The notes under the pieces are model-generated. The model was given only the letters and a program-made list of their open reading frames with translations, was not told where the DNA came from and did no database searches. The translations under genes were made by a program, and so were the position numbers. DNA of 64,000 nt from Cantharellus purpuraceus. Taxonomy: Eukaryota; Basidiomycota; Agaricomycetes; Cantharellales; Hydnaceae. Each line of letters begins with the position of its first letter. The stretch's first letter is position 1. This document shows, piece after piece, positions 1 to 11,369 of this stretch. The DNA lies in assembly GCA_025174535.1 (NCBI GenBank), contig JALBUN010000010.1:124001-188000 (forward strand). Reading direction: 5' to 3'.

Positions 1-1272
1 AGGCGATGACTAGAACGACAAATTCTCCTAGTCTTGAGCCTGGTGAAGGAACTGCGGCGCGTAGCTGCATGTTTTCCGTTCATAGTACACAGTATTGAAC
101 ATGTCCATTAGGTGGCTACATGGAAGTCAATAGCATTTCCCTCGGACGTTTGGTAGTTCTGTACATACTAAGCCTATTCCTCCCTGCTTTTTCCATTTCC
201 TCCAACCACGCAGGATTCGCTGCTGCTTTTATTTTTCCTGGCCGAGACGGCCGGAACGGTGCGATCTCCAGTTTTGCGATTTTGAGGTACACATATCTCG
301 GGGGGTTGGGAGACCTGAACTTTCTTCTAAACGCTCATGTCATATGGACAAAATTGATAGACAGGAAATTATTTCCATAGTACTTGACAGGACCTTGGTT
401 AGTACTGTCTGCGTGGTTGGAATCTTCGAGCATGGATCGTACAACCGCCATATTCTCGAGGGCATAATTTTCTGTTTTCTTTGTTTCACAAGCGGAACGT
501 CCGTGGGTCCAGAAACCATGCGGTGTGTGCCATGACGACCTTGTGCTTGCAGTTCCACGTGTCTTGACTTTGTGGAGCCAGCCTAGGTGGCACCTGGTCA
601 TCGGTCATACTAGAGCGAAATTAAGACAAAACTCTATTTTTTTTGACAAAATCTGTCACGCTGGCTTAATCCCCGGGGATGGTGAAGATGCCGATCTTAT
701 GCTCAAAATGAGGTCACCATATTTCATAAAAATGAAACTGTTAATGTGGTTTCACATGCATGCAACGTTGTTGGCATGTTACGGTCGGGGGTGTAACACG
801 AACGGGGGATCTAGAGCACGCTCCAAATGTACCAGAGGGCCAGGAGAATTTTCGAGCCAAACATCCCCGATATTTACACTGAATCTGTAGCATAAGGCAA
901 TTTGGTTCGAAGCGGATCTGCAAAGTAGTTAAAAACATTCTTGCACCGAACCACAGACTAAGGGCTGACAAGACTCACTCACAGAAGCAGGATGCTCTTC
1001 TGTCTAATTGCGCTGTCTCAAGTAGAGACCAGCTGCTGAGAAGGCTCTCAAACATTCACGATTGTTTTTGTTTCGGAGACGGAATTGCGACTAACCGGGG
1101 TCCTAGTGGGGTCTGGCTGCGGGCGGTAACCAGGTCTTCGAAGACCACCAGTTCCTTCTTTCTCGCACTCCTTTTGCTTTCTTTGCCTAAATCCACAACG
1201 CCGTGCGGTCACTCTCATCATCGGCAATCTACAAACTATCACTCTTGTTCACGACCACCCTCACTAACGGCG
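1..1272. other. No gene recognised
   Basis: Both strands carry only short open frames without a recognisable domain. The last 200 bases or so are presumably the promoter and leader of ROT1. I see no transposon signature, tandem repeat or RNA gene. Confidence 0.4.
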
Positions 1273-2125
1273 ATGCTAACGCTTTCGCTGTTATCCCTCA
1301 TCTTCACCGCACTCCCCGTCCTTGGCCAGGGTGGTTCACAGACCCCCATCCAATACGATAGTACACACAATGCCACACCCATCACTGGTACTTGGAGTAC
1401 TGGCTCGGGTGCGGTTCAGACAGGATCAGTGAGTGCCCCTTTGGAATGGGTTTGCCTTGTAGCGGTTAACCATTAACCATCCATGTCTTCGCTCGTCATA
1501 GGGCTTTGCAAACCCTGTCAACTACTCTTTCACCTACCCAAAGACCACCGGCAGATCATTCTCATTGTACGTCACTCTCACCACCTGGCCGTGACTTGTT
1601 ATTGACCAATCCTCTAGCACCGATAATGGCTTCTTCGAGCAGGCTGAATACCGTTTCACCTCCAACGCCAGTAACCCCAAATGCATAACTGGTGTCGTCA
1701 CCTGGCAACACGGCACCTACCAACTTCTCGACAACGGCTCTATGGTCCTTAATCCCTTCGCCGAGGACGGCCGCCAACAAGTCCAGGATCCTTGCGCTCC
1801 CGTTTCGAACCAGCTCACCCAATGGAACACCACTGTTCTCTTCCAGCAATGGCGTATCTTCCCCCTGCCTTCGGGCGGCGCGCATCTCAACCTCTACCAG
1901 TTTGACGGCTCGCCCGTCGCTCCTATGACGCTTGTCGCTAATCCCCCCAATATGCTGCCCACCCAGGTCCTCACCAAGAACACCACAACCAGTGGTCCAC
2001 CTGCTACAACGTCGAAGCGCGCATTTAGGATTGAGGCGAGGAGTGATGCAGCCCGAAATGCACTGCTGGCGGGAGGCATCGGCAGCCTGGCAGGCCTGGG
2101 CGCTTTGCTACCGCTCTTGCTATGA
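1273..2125 (+). CDS. ROT1: ROT1-like ER membrane chaperone
   Basis: Three exons, 1273-1428, 1502-1566 and 1618-2125, with GT-AG introns of 73 and 51 nt, give one frame of 242 residues. Yeast Rot1 is about 256 aa. Residues 1-18 are a hydrophobic signal peptide. The body carries the family pattern: a Thr-Trp-Ser-Thr-Gly-Ser-Gly box near residue 40, Asn-Tyr-Ser-Phe-Thr-Tyr-Pro, then a Phe-Thr-Asp-Asp/Asn-Gly-Phe-Phe-Glu block and a Trp-Gln-His-Gly-Thr-Tyr block. Several Asn-X-Ser/Thr sites follow. The last 20 residues are hydrophobic and Gly/Leu/Ala-rich, which fits the single C-terminal anchor of Rot1. In yeast the protein is an essential ER folding factor needed for cell-wall beta-1,6-glucan synthesis and glycosylation; that role is inferred here from the family. 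I chose the ATG at 1273 because it begins directly with the signal peptide; the open frame upstream of it has no such feature. Confidence 0.88.
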
Positions 2126-5100
2126 GAGCAGAGAGCCTCCTGTACTGTGCGGCTATCGGACATTGCATCGCATTATTATCGTTTGCGCTGTACTTTTCTC
2201 GCACGATGATAGATACCCACGCTCTTTTCTCTCTACGCATTTAAAACTTTTTGTAATGACCATCTGTGGACTCATGCCCTTCCAGGATGTAGACATGAGG
2301 CATGCTGATTATATACGGCGTGCCAATTTCCTGCACAAATCCTTCAGAGAAGTTCAATATCTCATCTGTGCAAGGAACATCTATGTATAGTATGACGTAG
2401 ACACAGTACTTGCGGCCTAGTTGATGCTTCTTTCGGGCACAGAAACACCTGAGCTAATATTCATCGACATGTTAGTATCGATGAGCCAGGTATAATGCTG
2501 ATGACTTGATCCGGAGGAGTGATGTCCAAAGCTGGGTATATATGGGATCACAAACGGCCAGCAGCACGCCGTGATTGATAACCCAGTATTCGTCCGGTGT
2601 TCGGTATAAGCCACAAGGACCATACATCATTCACTGCGACCCGGAGAAAGTGAGAAAGGCGCCCCATAGTCTAGCAGTGTTGACAGCTCAGCAAGTGTCA
2701 GTGAATATGACAGCAAAAAAAATATTTGCAAATGTCACGGTAACACGTACGCATCTGACTGATGATAATGCCTGATGTTGAGATCTACAGGGTCAATCAA
2801 GAGATATAGCTGAGCTTGATCCGAGTGACAGAGTTTGAGGCGGTTCACTTGATCGAATGTTGACCAGTTCTGGTGCGCAGTCCTTCGTGTATACCAGGAA
2901 TCATGATTCGTATAATGGGGCAGACGCATGGTTGTTTCAGGACCGACGAACTGCCATGTGCGACATAGTGATACTGAAGTTTGAATCCTCCGTCTTGCCC
3001 AGCCTGAGGCAGAGTACATGACCTGGTCTTGTGTGGCATGAAGTCGATGAATGGAGTGGGCCAGAATAAACGATACGCATGGTAGTCGTGCACAAAGTTG
3101 TCCTTACCAGTAAACATGTCATCTCGGCTCACAATCATCAAGTGTAGTGTCGCAGGCTATTTGAGGACGGCTACTTTGGAATTAGCAAAGAGGGGATGGA
3201 ACCAACTAGGCACCTGCTTCAATATGAACTGGAGTTATGACCATTTGCCGTGTGCTCCCCATTGAACCGACCTAAAAGAAGAGTTAATCGGAACACATTT
3301 CCCCTGTTCTAGAAAGCACGAGATAAGAGACTGTGCTTCTAATTGAACGCCACAAACAGCGACATTCCGATTTTCAAAGTGTCAACCACAGCGATTCTGG
3401 AAGCTCTGGATAAGAAGGATATTGACATACTGTACCTACGAGCATCTTCTATGGTCTTCGCAAATTAAAGGTGGCCTTGCGCTTCCATAGTCATATGGTC
3501 AACGAAAACTGCTAATGGCAGAACCGCGGGTGAATTGATAAGACAACATTGCGAGATAGCGATATATGAAAGATCAACTGTCGTGGTATACCTCGTTGAG
3601 GTTAGTTAGGCCAGACGATCGAGCTTGAAAGTCTTGTGAGGGGCGAATAGGAGTCGTCGAATGACAGACCCTGACGAAGAACAGATATAGTGCTAGAGGA
3701 CGTAGTATCAGTCATATACAGAAGTGACATCGCGAAACCAATGAGATCCAAGGAGATTCGAGTATTGAAAATATGCCGCCAAAGGGAACAGCTCGTCATG
3801 AGATTTGTGAAACTTCTAGCGCTGCGTCGTTCGAAACGCATGTGTGCTGGATCGATCGTCTATGGGCCGCAATTGAGTGGAGAGGCGGCCCCACTGCAAA
3901 GAAATCTGTCAGAGGTCAGTAGGTCCTATCAGCCCGAGTCACATGATATCAAGTCCACTGAGCTCTGATCTTGCAGGACTAACCGGAGATCACATCGACT
4001 CATGATACCCCCTATTCGACCACGATGCCTGGGCATGCTAGTCACTAACCATCAAAGAAAGCGCATCCCGACTATGCACGGACACGCCTCGGGGCATGGT
4101 CATTGCTGATGTGTCGTCCGGCGCGGCCGTGGTTCGGAGAAACCAGACGCCAGAGCATAGTGTCCACACGAAACTCGTTCTTTGTCGACGTTGCGCACAT
4201 GGGCTGTTGTGTAAGATTGACCGGGTACTAATTGTACATGTCTTGTGAGCAGCAACGGCCCATGTAGTGATCCAGTAGAACAAAACGGCAATGTCCGCGG
4301 TCCAACGTGACTAGGCGTGACCATGTCATCTAGTGTGACGCTTGAACTCTTCCGTCGCTTCTGTCCTGTGTCTGTGATAAATAGATGTGGCCATTTTCCG
4401 TCATGTGGTTCTAAGAAGGTGTTTCACCTTCGTCGAAGAGTGGATACTCTGGTGTGCCGATGTGTGTGGAACGAGGCTGCTGACTGTTGACGGTTGCAAT
4501 ACTTCTTGTAGTCCTGACCCGCGACCTTCGTTCGCCCCCTTTCTCTGGAGGCACCTGCATAATCAGTGGCAGTCGCTAAGCAGATGTCCTTCGAAAAAGA
4601 TGTCCCGATCCTTCCGATCGCATCACAGATTCACTTGACACTCGGATTTAAACGCTCAACTCCCCCGATATATATATATTCACTCACGCTTGGTGCATGT
4701 CAATAGGTCAACTTCCCACGAAATATAGGGTGGGATAGGAAGCAGACGTAACGGGTTGGAAATACTGCATGGAAGGCCGTTTCGAGACATCCTCGGTGTG
4801 TGCTGAGTACCCAGAGAGATCAAAGTAGGTCCTTTTCTCTTACCGAGAAAACAACACGACCTTCCATGCTTCCGTTTTCATTGAGAAAAGTTTGAGAAGA
4901 CATACATCCGAAATCAGCCGTGAGCCTCGCTTGCACAGAGGCCAAGACGGTGTAAAATTGGAGTACATGTCGTGCAGGTTTGGCTTCGTTCCACCTAATT
5001 TGTTCTTAGACTCATCCGAGACCCCCATGTTCCCACGTGCAGACACTTTGTTACCTTCAAATCTAGATGCAGCTCTTCTACGTAGAGGTGCCCGACCATC

Positions 5101-7256
5101 TTCAGGAGAAAAGTGAAGCTCATTAGTAACAATTCAGTTTGCCACAAGTGATGTTGCTGTTTCTATGAATTCTGGGTGGTGTATTTCCTGCTTGTAATAG
5201 TCTTAGACATAAGTCATAATCTTCAGTAAAGATCTCACTCTTGCTGCGTCGATAATACAAGCGACAGCGCATAGCATTTCGTATCAGGAGTCGTCCCGGT
5301 ATTCCCCTTGTGCCATTAATTGATGCTCAGCGCATCCGGGTAGCTACAGCACCATGGGGTCAGACGGCCGGGTTTGGGGTCATCAATGTTCGGAGAAACG
5401 GCGGGGTGATAGATCCACGCCATCTCAGGCTGTGACTCCCTCGCGCACTCTCGTTTCGCACAACTAGGGACCCGTGTGTCCCGACCTGCTCCCTGCAGGA
5501 ATCATCTGACATGCTCACACTCGGGAATTTTGTCCAAGTGTCGAGTCTGTAGTGGGGCGGAACGGTTGACTTCTGCCATCATGGCGTTCTCTCGCCGTAC
5601 ATTGGTGCCCGTGCAATATGCGATATACACAACGCTAAGGGTCGTGGCTATTGGTACTCGCTTGAGGTTGGGTGAGTGGGGTGAGTGTCGTGAATTCGTA
5701 GAACGCAAGGGGGAATATACGACAATAAGCTCTCGTATCGCTTGCTCACGGTATACATATGCACCGCCCCAAACGTTATGGCCGCTGAAGCTCCGTGTGG
5801 CCGGGTAAATGTCGTAGGGTTGCGGGAAGCAAGAGTCGAGAGCACAGTAATCTAACTCAATACGGAGGAAGCGGGACGGGAGGTTGCAAGTGCTTGTACC
5901 AGTCGCATTGATTGTTAGTATTTGCTCACGGTGTGGTTCTCCATCAAGTCTGGTGAGAAAAATACGGCACCAGAAAGGGTCATAGCTTAATTGATGGAGA
6001 AGTCAGGAACAAGCTCAGAATTCGACTTTTTTGGTGTAGGACGGATTTATGATTAGATGGATTACCAGCGGCACCGTAGACCCCAGGTCCTTGAGTATTT
6101 GTACGGGGGTTTCATCTTCCACAGGCTCTCTGTGGACAAGTCTAACGCGATACACCGTGGGTATAACTTTTGACAGAAAGTATATGACTTCCGCAGCACA
6201 GTGAATTAGAGTGGGGTCTGAGAGAGTGATTGGATCCACTGCTCTGGACCAGGGTATGTACGCGTCGAGGATTGGATCTGTAAAGAGAGCCAAGAGGAAG
6301 AACCTGCAATTGGACTCACTTGCACTCCGGGACCCGCCGAAGAGCAGTATCCTTTCGCAACGATACATGATCTAGTAGGTGGTGAGCCGGTGGCGTGCCA
6401 AGAGTCTAAATGGCTAATGTGCTAATGAATTTCTCTTGCGCTTCTCCAGCGACAAAAGACTCGCCTCTTGGTCTCTGAACGTCATGTGAGCGGGGGATAC
6501 ATAGCAACAGGAGACCACGAAAGTTATAAACATGGCCCACAGGCAACGGGATCCGGTAAGGGAGCTTTCAGCCTTATCAAGTTCGAGATCAAGGGGCAAA
6601 GACTCCTAATTCATTATCTGACGGCTGGTGGGAACGGTTGAGAATGCAGAGAATGGAGCGGATGCGTCAAGTTCGATAGGAACCGGGGTGCATAGGGTGC
6701 CTCATATGTATATTTCACACGGTAGCCCTATCCCTTCACTTCTGAACTTGCAGGACGTGGGGAGGACCGGCTGGAATGTGATCACGTGAATAGGCGGTAG
6801 TTGCTCGCCTTGTCGCTCCTGATCAGTGACTCTATTTGGGCACCAGTGACGGTAACTGGGAGTGAGACAAGAATATCCGGATGGGGGAAACGTACTGCGG
6901 GAAAGAGGTCTCTCATACGACAATAAAATATTGTTCATGAAAGAGCAACCATGAGTTTGAAGCCTGGATTGTCTGATATGACAACAGATAAATATGTTCG
7001 CCCTTGTTTTGTATCTGATCGCCTTTCAATAACCAAACTAGAAAGGAGGCTTCACAAGAAGCAGGGTGGCCGGAAGTTCGTCGGAAGTCTGAGACAAGCT
7101 CGGGGAAAATGGGCGCGTATTGGCGGAGGGCAGGGCAGGCGTCTAATTTCAACTCCAGGCTGACGCGTTCGTATACATACGCAAGCCAACTCGAGACGTA
7201 AGGCCTTTTTCCTGTTCCACTGTTTGCACTCTCAAATCTACTTCCACTAGTTCGCC
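2126..7256. other. 5.1-kb stretch without a recognisable gene
   Basis: Only small open frames on both strands, none with a domain, signal peptide or convincing splice pairs. Short AT runs occur, such as the alternating TA run near 4668-4680. No LTR, terminal inverted repeat or tandem array is obvious. Transcribed non-coding RNA or very fragmented small genes cannot be excluded from sequence alone. Confidence 0.35.
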
Positions 7257-8635
7257 ATGGCACATCACGTCCATGCTACTGCACACCAACGCCCTCAACA
7301 ACGACAGTTCAATCCATACACCGAAAACGGTGGTACCATCCTTGCAATCGCTGGTGCAGACTTTAGCGTTATTGCTGGCGACACCAGACAGTCTGAAGGA
7401 TACAGTATCCAGACACGATATGCTCCAAAGGTCTTTAGACTGTGAGCCATTCGACTTTCGCGTTGCTCCCAGTATAGAACTGACGCGCGTGCAGGACGGA
7501 CAAAGCCGTTCTCGCGGTTAATGGTTTTGCGGCGGATGGGAACATGTTCGTGAAAAAAGTCAAGCAGCGACTGGAGGTACGTCTTTTCCCTCAGAATGTG
7601 ATGTGTGACCTCAATGCGCCTTTTAGTGGTACCGCCATGCCCATGCAAAAGACATGCCCCTCCGTGCCATTGCCCGCATGATCCAGACCATGTTATACGC
7701 CCAGCGCTTCTTTCCCTACTATGTGTACAATATTCTCGGCGGTATCGAGGAAGACGGTGAGTTCCCTTCATACTTCAGTCACTGGGTGGACCCACCTCGG
7801 AGCCTTCTCGCGTACACCTGCACCATATTAGGTAGCGCGCGGGTTGTGGATGCTTCATGTCACAACATTCCGATCGTTACTAGATGGAGTGTGGATGTGT
7901 ACATGCCACTATTGGGCCTTGGCTTGGCTTACCTGCTTGAATGTTTTGGGATCGGTCGTATCACATCATGGTGACACGTCCGACTCCCACTTCAACATGG
8001 CTGGCTAGCTTTGGCCCCCCACATTTCATGACGTTGATGAATGGTGTCACTTATGGCCTGTCAGATATCGACCATCTTTGGTCATGTCACTGCCTTGCTT
8101 GACCGTGCTTTCACCAGACTATGTACCGTGCGCTCAACATTCATTTGTTACAGGGACCGGCGCTGTGTACTCGTTTGACCCAGTTGGTTCATACGAACGA
8201 GAAGCTTGTCGCGCCGCAGGCGCTGCCCAATCCCTTGTTCAACCTTTCCTTGATAACCAGGTATGGGAGGACTCGGTTTCTCGCTTCCAAACTGTTTCTT
8301 ATTGTATACAGATATATTTCAAGAACCAGACGCCAGCACTTGGGTCATCACATCCAATCCATCTCCCCTTGCGCCATGTACTCGAACTTGTTATCGACTC
8401 TTTCACTTCAGCAACTGAACGCCACATAGAGGTTTGTGAAACGCCTTAATCTCATACACCTTGCTGATCTGATGCTTTGCTGTAGGTGGGGGACAATCTA
8501 GAGATGTATGTGGTCTTGGCTCGCGGACGTAATCTCCAAGGACTAGAGGGTGTCAAGAATATGCAGGAACTCAGTACGCTAGGAGATGGTGGCGAGCGTG
8601 TCTTTATTGTACGCAGGGAACTGAAACGGGATTGA
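7257..8635 (+). CDS. PRE7: 20S proteasome subunit beta-6
   Basis: Six exons, 7257-7441, 7495-7576, 7627-7756, 8154-8260, 8312-8431 and 8486-8635, join in frame to 257 residues (yeast Pre7 and human PSMB1 are 241). The N-terminus has the [13 protein letters not shown] block of beta-6. It is followed by Asp-Thr-Arg...Ser-Glu-Gly-Tyr-Ser-Ile, by Phe-Phe-Pro-Tyr-Tyr-Val-Tyr-Asn-Ile, and by [12 protein letters not shown]. The C-terminus ends in Arg-Arg-Glu-Leu-Lys-Arg-Asp. Beta-6 is one of the beta-ring subunits without an active N-terminal threonine, so the role is structural in the proteolytic core particle. All introns are GT-AG. Intron 3 is 397 nt against about 50-55 nt for the others; the Glu-Glu-Asp-Gly/Thr-Gly-Ala-Val junction across it matches the family without a gap. 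The neighbour POA1 gene is convergent, 588 bp away. Confidence 0.95.
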
Positions 8636-9223
8636 GCGTGAGCTATACCTGTGGAAATGTGGAAGACGCGAGTTGGCAGTATTTTAATCGCAAACTAGAC
8701 GTAGCTAAGGACCATGAAGTGAAATTACTTGCTGATGGGCAACTTTCTGTCTTGCTTTGTATTCTATATTCCTCTTGCGTAACGAAAGTTTTTCTCTTCT
8801 CGGGCTGACTTTAGAAGTAAACATGTCCCTATGCTAATCTCTTGAAACCTGTGAACTTTGCTTCTAATTATAGCCCGTAATCACGACACTGGATTCCGCA
8901 TGCTTTGGTTAGAACAATGTCTTGTGAGTTCGTACCTTCTAAAAGTTTGTAGGTGTGTCTGCATGAATGGCAGGACATGTGAGATAACGTGCATATGGTC
9001 AGTACCCAAGTTATGACTTCTATTCGGATGCCGAATACTCCAATCTTTCATGTTATTCTTGAGGGGGAAACTTGCGAGACTTTGTGATTTCGCTGCCTTC
9101 TCAGAGAAGCCCATTTGGAGTTTAGAATGTATTTTTATAAGTCCGTGGTTCAACGATTGTAGATAATGACTGACATATGGAAGGATCTCACCAGGATGTA
9201 TATCTTCCATAGTCCGATCACAT
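8636..9223. other. Shared 3' region of convergent genes
   Basis: 588 bp between the stops of PRE7 (+) and the macro-domain gene (-). It is AT-rich, with no frame or repeat that I would support. It must carry both terminators. Confidence 0.4.
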
Positions 9224-9743
9224 TCACAAGTCGTAAACGCTCATTTCGACGTCTAATTTCTCCAAGACTTTCTGCGTGTCCTCCCAAGGCACCGCAAATA
9301 TTCCGGAATTAAATTTACTGCATATGTGGCAAGACAGGTAAGGTAGAACCGAAAGCTTCCGTGTGTATACATAGTACGTACCAGGCATGCAACGGCCATC
9401 CCTCCTTATTCTGCTTCTGGAGATCCTTTACCGCGGTCTTAGTTGCGGCCAAAATAGACTCTGTGTCGTCCCTAAACGCTCCAGGTCGCCTCGAGGTGAA
9501 GAGACATGCCACGGCATGTTCATCTCCGCTGTCTGGGGCGGTAATGAAACAGCTTCCGAGGAGGTCATCTCCGTACTTTTCGCAATGCTGTCTATATTCC
9601 TTGTACGCTTGGGGGAATTTCTGTTTGAAAGCAAGTGCAATCCCGCCTCCCCAAGATCCTCGAGTATTACATGCATGCACAAGGATTGACTTTGGGGGAG
9701 CGGTGAAGAGATCTCCCTTTACGAATGATAACTTTGATGCCAT
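9224..9743 (-). CDS. POA1: Macro-domain ADP-ribose-1''-phosphate phosphatase
   Basis: Two exons on the minus strand, 9743-9382 and 9317-9224, separated by a 64-nt intron (GTACGT...GCAG), encode 151 residues. Yeast Poa1 is 177 aa. The macro fold is shown by the N-terminal Val-Lys-Gly-Asp-Leu, by Leu-Val-His-Ala-Cys-Asn followed by Gly-Ser-Trp-Gly-Gly-Gly-Ile-Ala (the ADP-ribose loop), and by Ala-Cys-Leu-Phe-Thr-Ser. The C-terminus reads Asn-Ser-Gly-Ile-Phe-Ala-Val-Pro-Trp-Glu, the Poa1-type ending. Poa1 removes the 1''-phosphate of ADP-ribose 1''-phosphate, a by-product of tRNA splicing; related macro proteins also remove ADP-ribose from proteins, so the exact substrate is inferred. The second exon is short but fits the family exactly, including Glu-Asp-Thr...Val-Leu-Glu before the stop. 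The protein carries no targeting signal. Confidence 0.88.
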
Positions 9744-11369
9744 GTGTAAAGATGTAGCCGGGGCATCAACGCTGGTCGGAGTTTCAACTGTTAAGGACGT
9801 CCATGATGCATGGAATAGAAAGATACCACCTTGAACTCAGCGGGCATCATGATATAGTTCGCTCAATCGGTTTGCACTCGTTAACGGACCTGAATTAATT
9901 GTTGAAGCGTCATTGAGCTCTGTTCGGGCTGCTGCTGCAGATCTGCAGGCTGTGACTGGCCGCCGTTGTTTTTCCGAACCACCACCGCCTACACTTCAAA
10001 GGTGTGTAAACAGCATGTAAAGGTAATTGGAGGATGACGAGTTGTAAGTTAAGGAGGCTCCGCCTTTACCCTCCAGGTCTCGCTAGATGGGAACAGGTTG
10101 CTGATCATGGGGCCAAGTCCAACCCCACCGTTCAAGTTCTGAGCGTCTCTCCGAAGAATGAATTGTCTATCAGGTGGCATGTTACTGCCCCTGTGAGCGT
10201 GGGGTATTGAGTAATGCCAAGTGAGAAGCTTCTCCAGCTGACAATTGTGACCGAACACTTTGCCAGCGTTTCCATTTTCTGGAGAACACATGGACGGGGC
10301 AGAAGATGGCGATGGGTATGGTTTCTTGATCGCGGCCTGAGTGTCTCGTGAATGATCCACCATGCTCCCGGTGTTGATTGTATAGTATATGTAGTTGGTT
10401 TGCATATGCCTGAATCTGGGCTGTCAAACTCTCATCACTCGTTCCTGATCTTCCCGCATCAAACCCGAGGTTCAAGCAGAATAACACAAGGAAAGCATTG
10501 ACCAGGACTCGTGACTGCTGTGAGACATGTGAACGGTGAGTATCATGCATGCATTACAAGCCATGGCACCCATCAGCCGTGTATGGACACCGATAGTTTG
10601 GCTGCTTCACCAATGCTTCCTCAGTACATTGAAATGTGACATGGCAATCATCGGACGTACATAACATGTCCCGTGAGTTGAATCAGGGGAAGCGTGGCCA
10701 TCTTACTGTCTTCTCAGCATGCATTCGAATCCAAAATCCAACCATGGCCATCTCCACGCTCATTGATTGATCGCGCAGATGAGTGAATGGCTGTATCGAA
10801 ACATGTGATAACCAGAAACAACATATCAGAGATATTTTAACCACTGACATCAATATTGCCAAGTTTTAAGGTCGGGGAAATATGCTGTTGTCCTTTTGGT
10901 TGTGTTTAGGATGGCACTCTGTGTTTGGAGCTCTTTGACATCATTTTTATTGTAATGGTCAGAAGCATGACATGGTTATTCAATAAGGCAGCGTTAAGAA
11001 GAGGTACCGGAAGGATATCGAGGAGCTGTGTACTGTGTTCAGGAGCCACGCAAATCTGTCCACAGAGCACCGCCAGCTGGCTGGCCCATGCTTGAGATTA
11101 AGACAATTACCAGCTCTCTCCGATGGAAAAGGGTGCTTTTAAGTCGGAATGACGGGTGTCCCGCTGAAAAACTGCGCGATTGGTGGAATTTGCCGGTGGG
11201 ATGCTTTGGGAGCGATGGACCTTGTCGGGGTTTGACGTTTAAAGCTCAGCGCCGCTGCCGTTTCTTCGCCGTTAGTTGACAAATTGGAATTCATCATTTG
11301 ATACATGGCTAGCCGCCAACTTTGGCGATACGCGTCCAAACCTGTGTTTCTGTATCAGCTGCACTCTTC
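9744..11369. other. Intergenic, no gene recognised
   Basis: Overlapping minus-strand frames at 10049-10550 have no domain and look fortuitous. The region holds the promoters of POA1 (left edge) and of the aspartic protease (right edge). Confidence 0.35.

Noticed and set aside
6913..7263. Minus-strand frame of 116 residues overlapping the PRE7 start
   Set aside because: No domain, and it lies antisense to the PRE7 promoter and first codons; composition looks random.
7757..8153. Box C/D snoRNA in the long PRE7 intron
   Set aside because: A TGATGA occurs but no matching CTGA box or terminal stem was found.
11322..11369. Upstream start of the aspartic protease at 11322
   Set aside because: The codon is TTG; the ATG at 11370 leads directly into the signal peptide.
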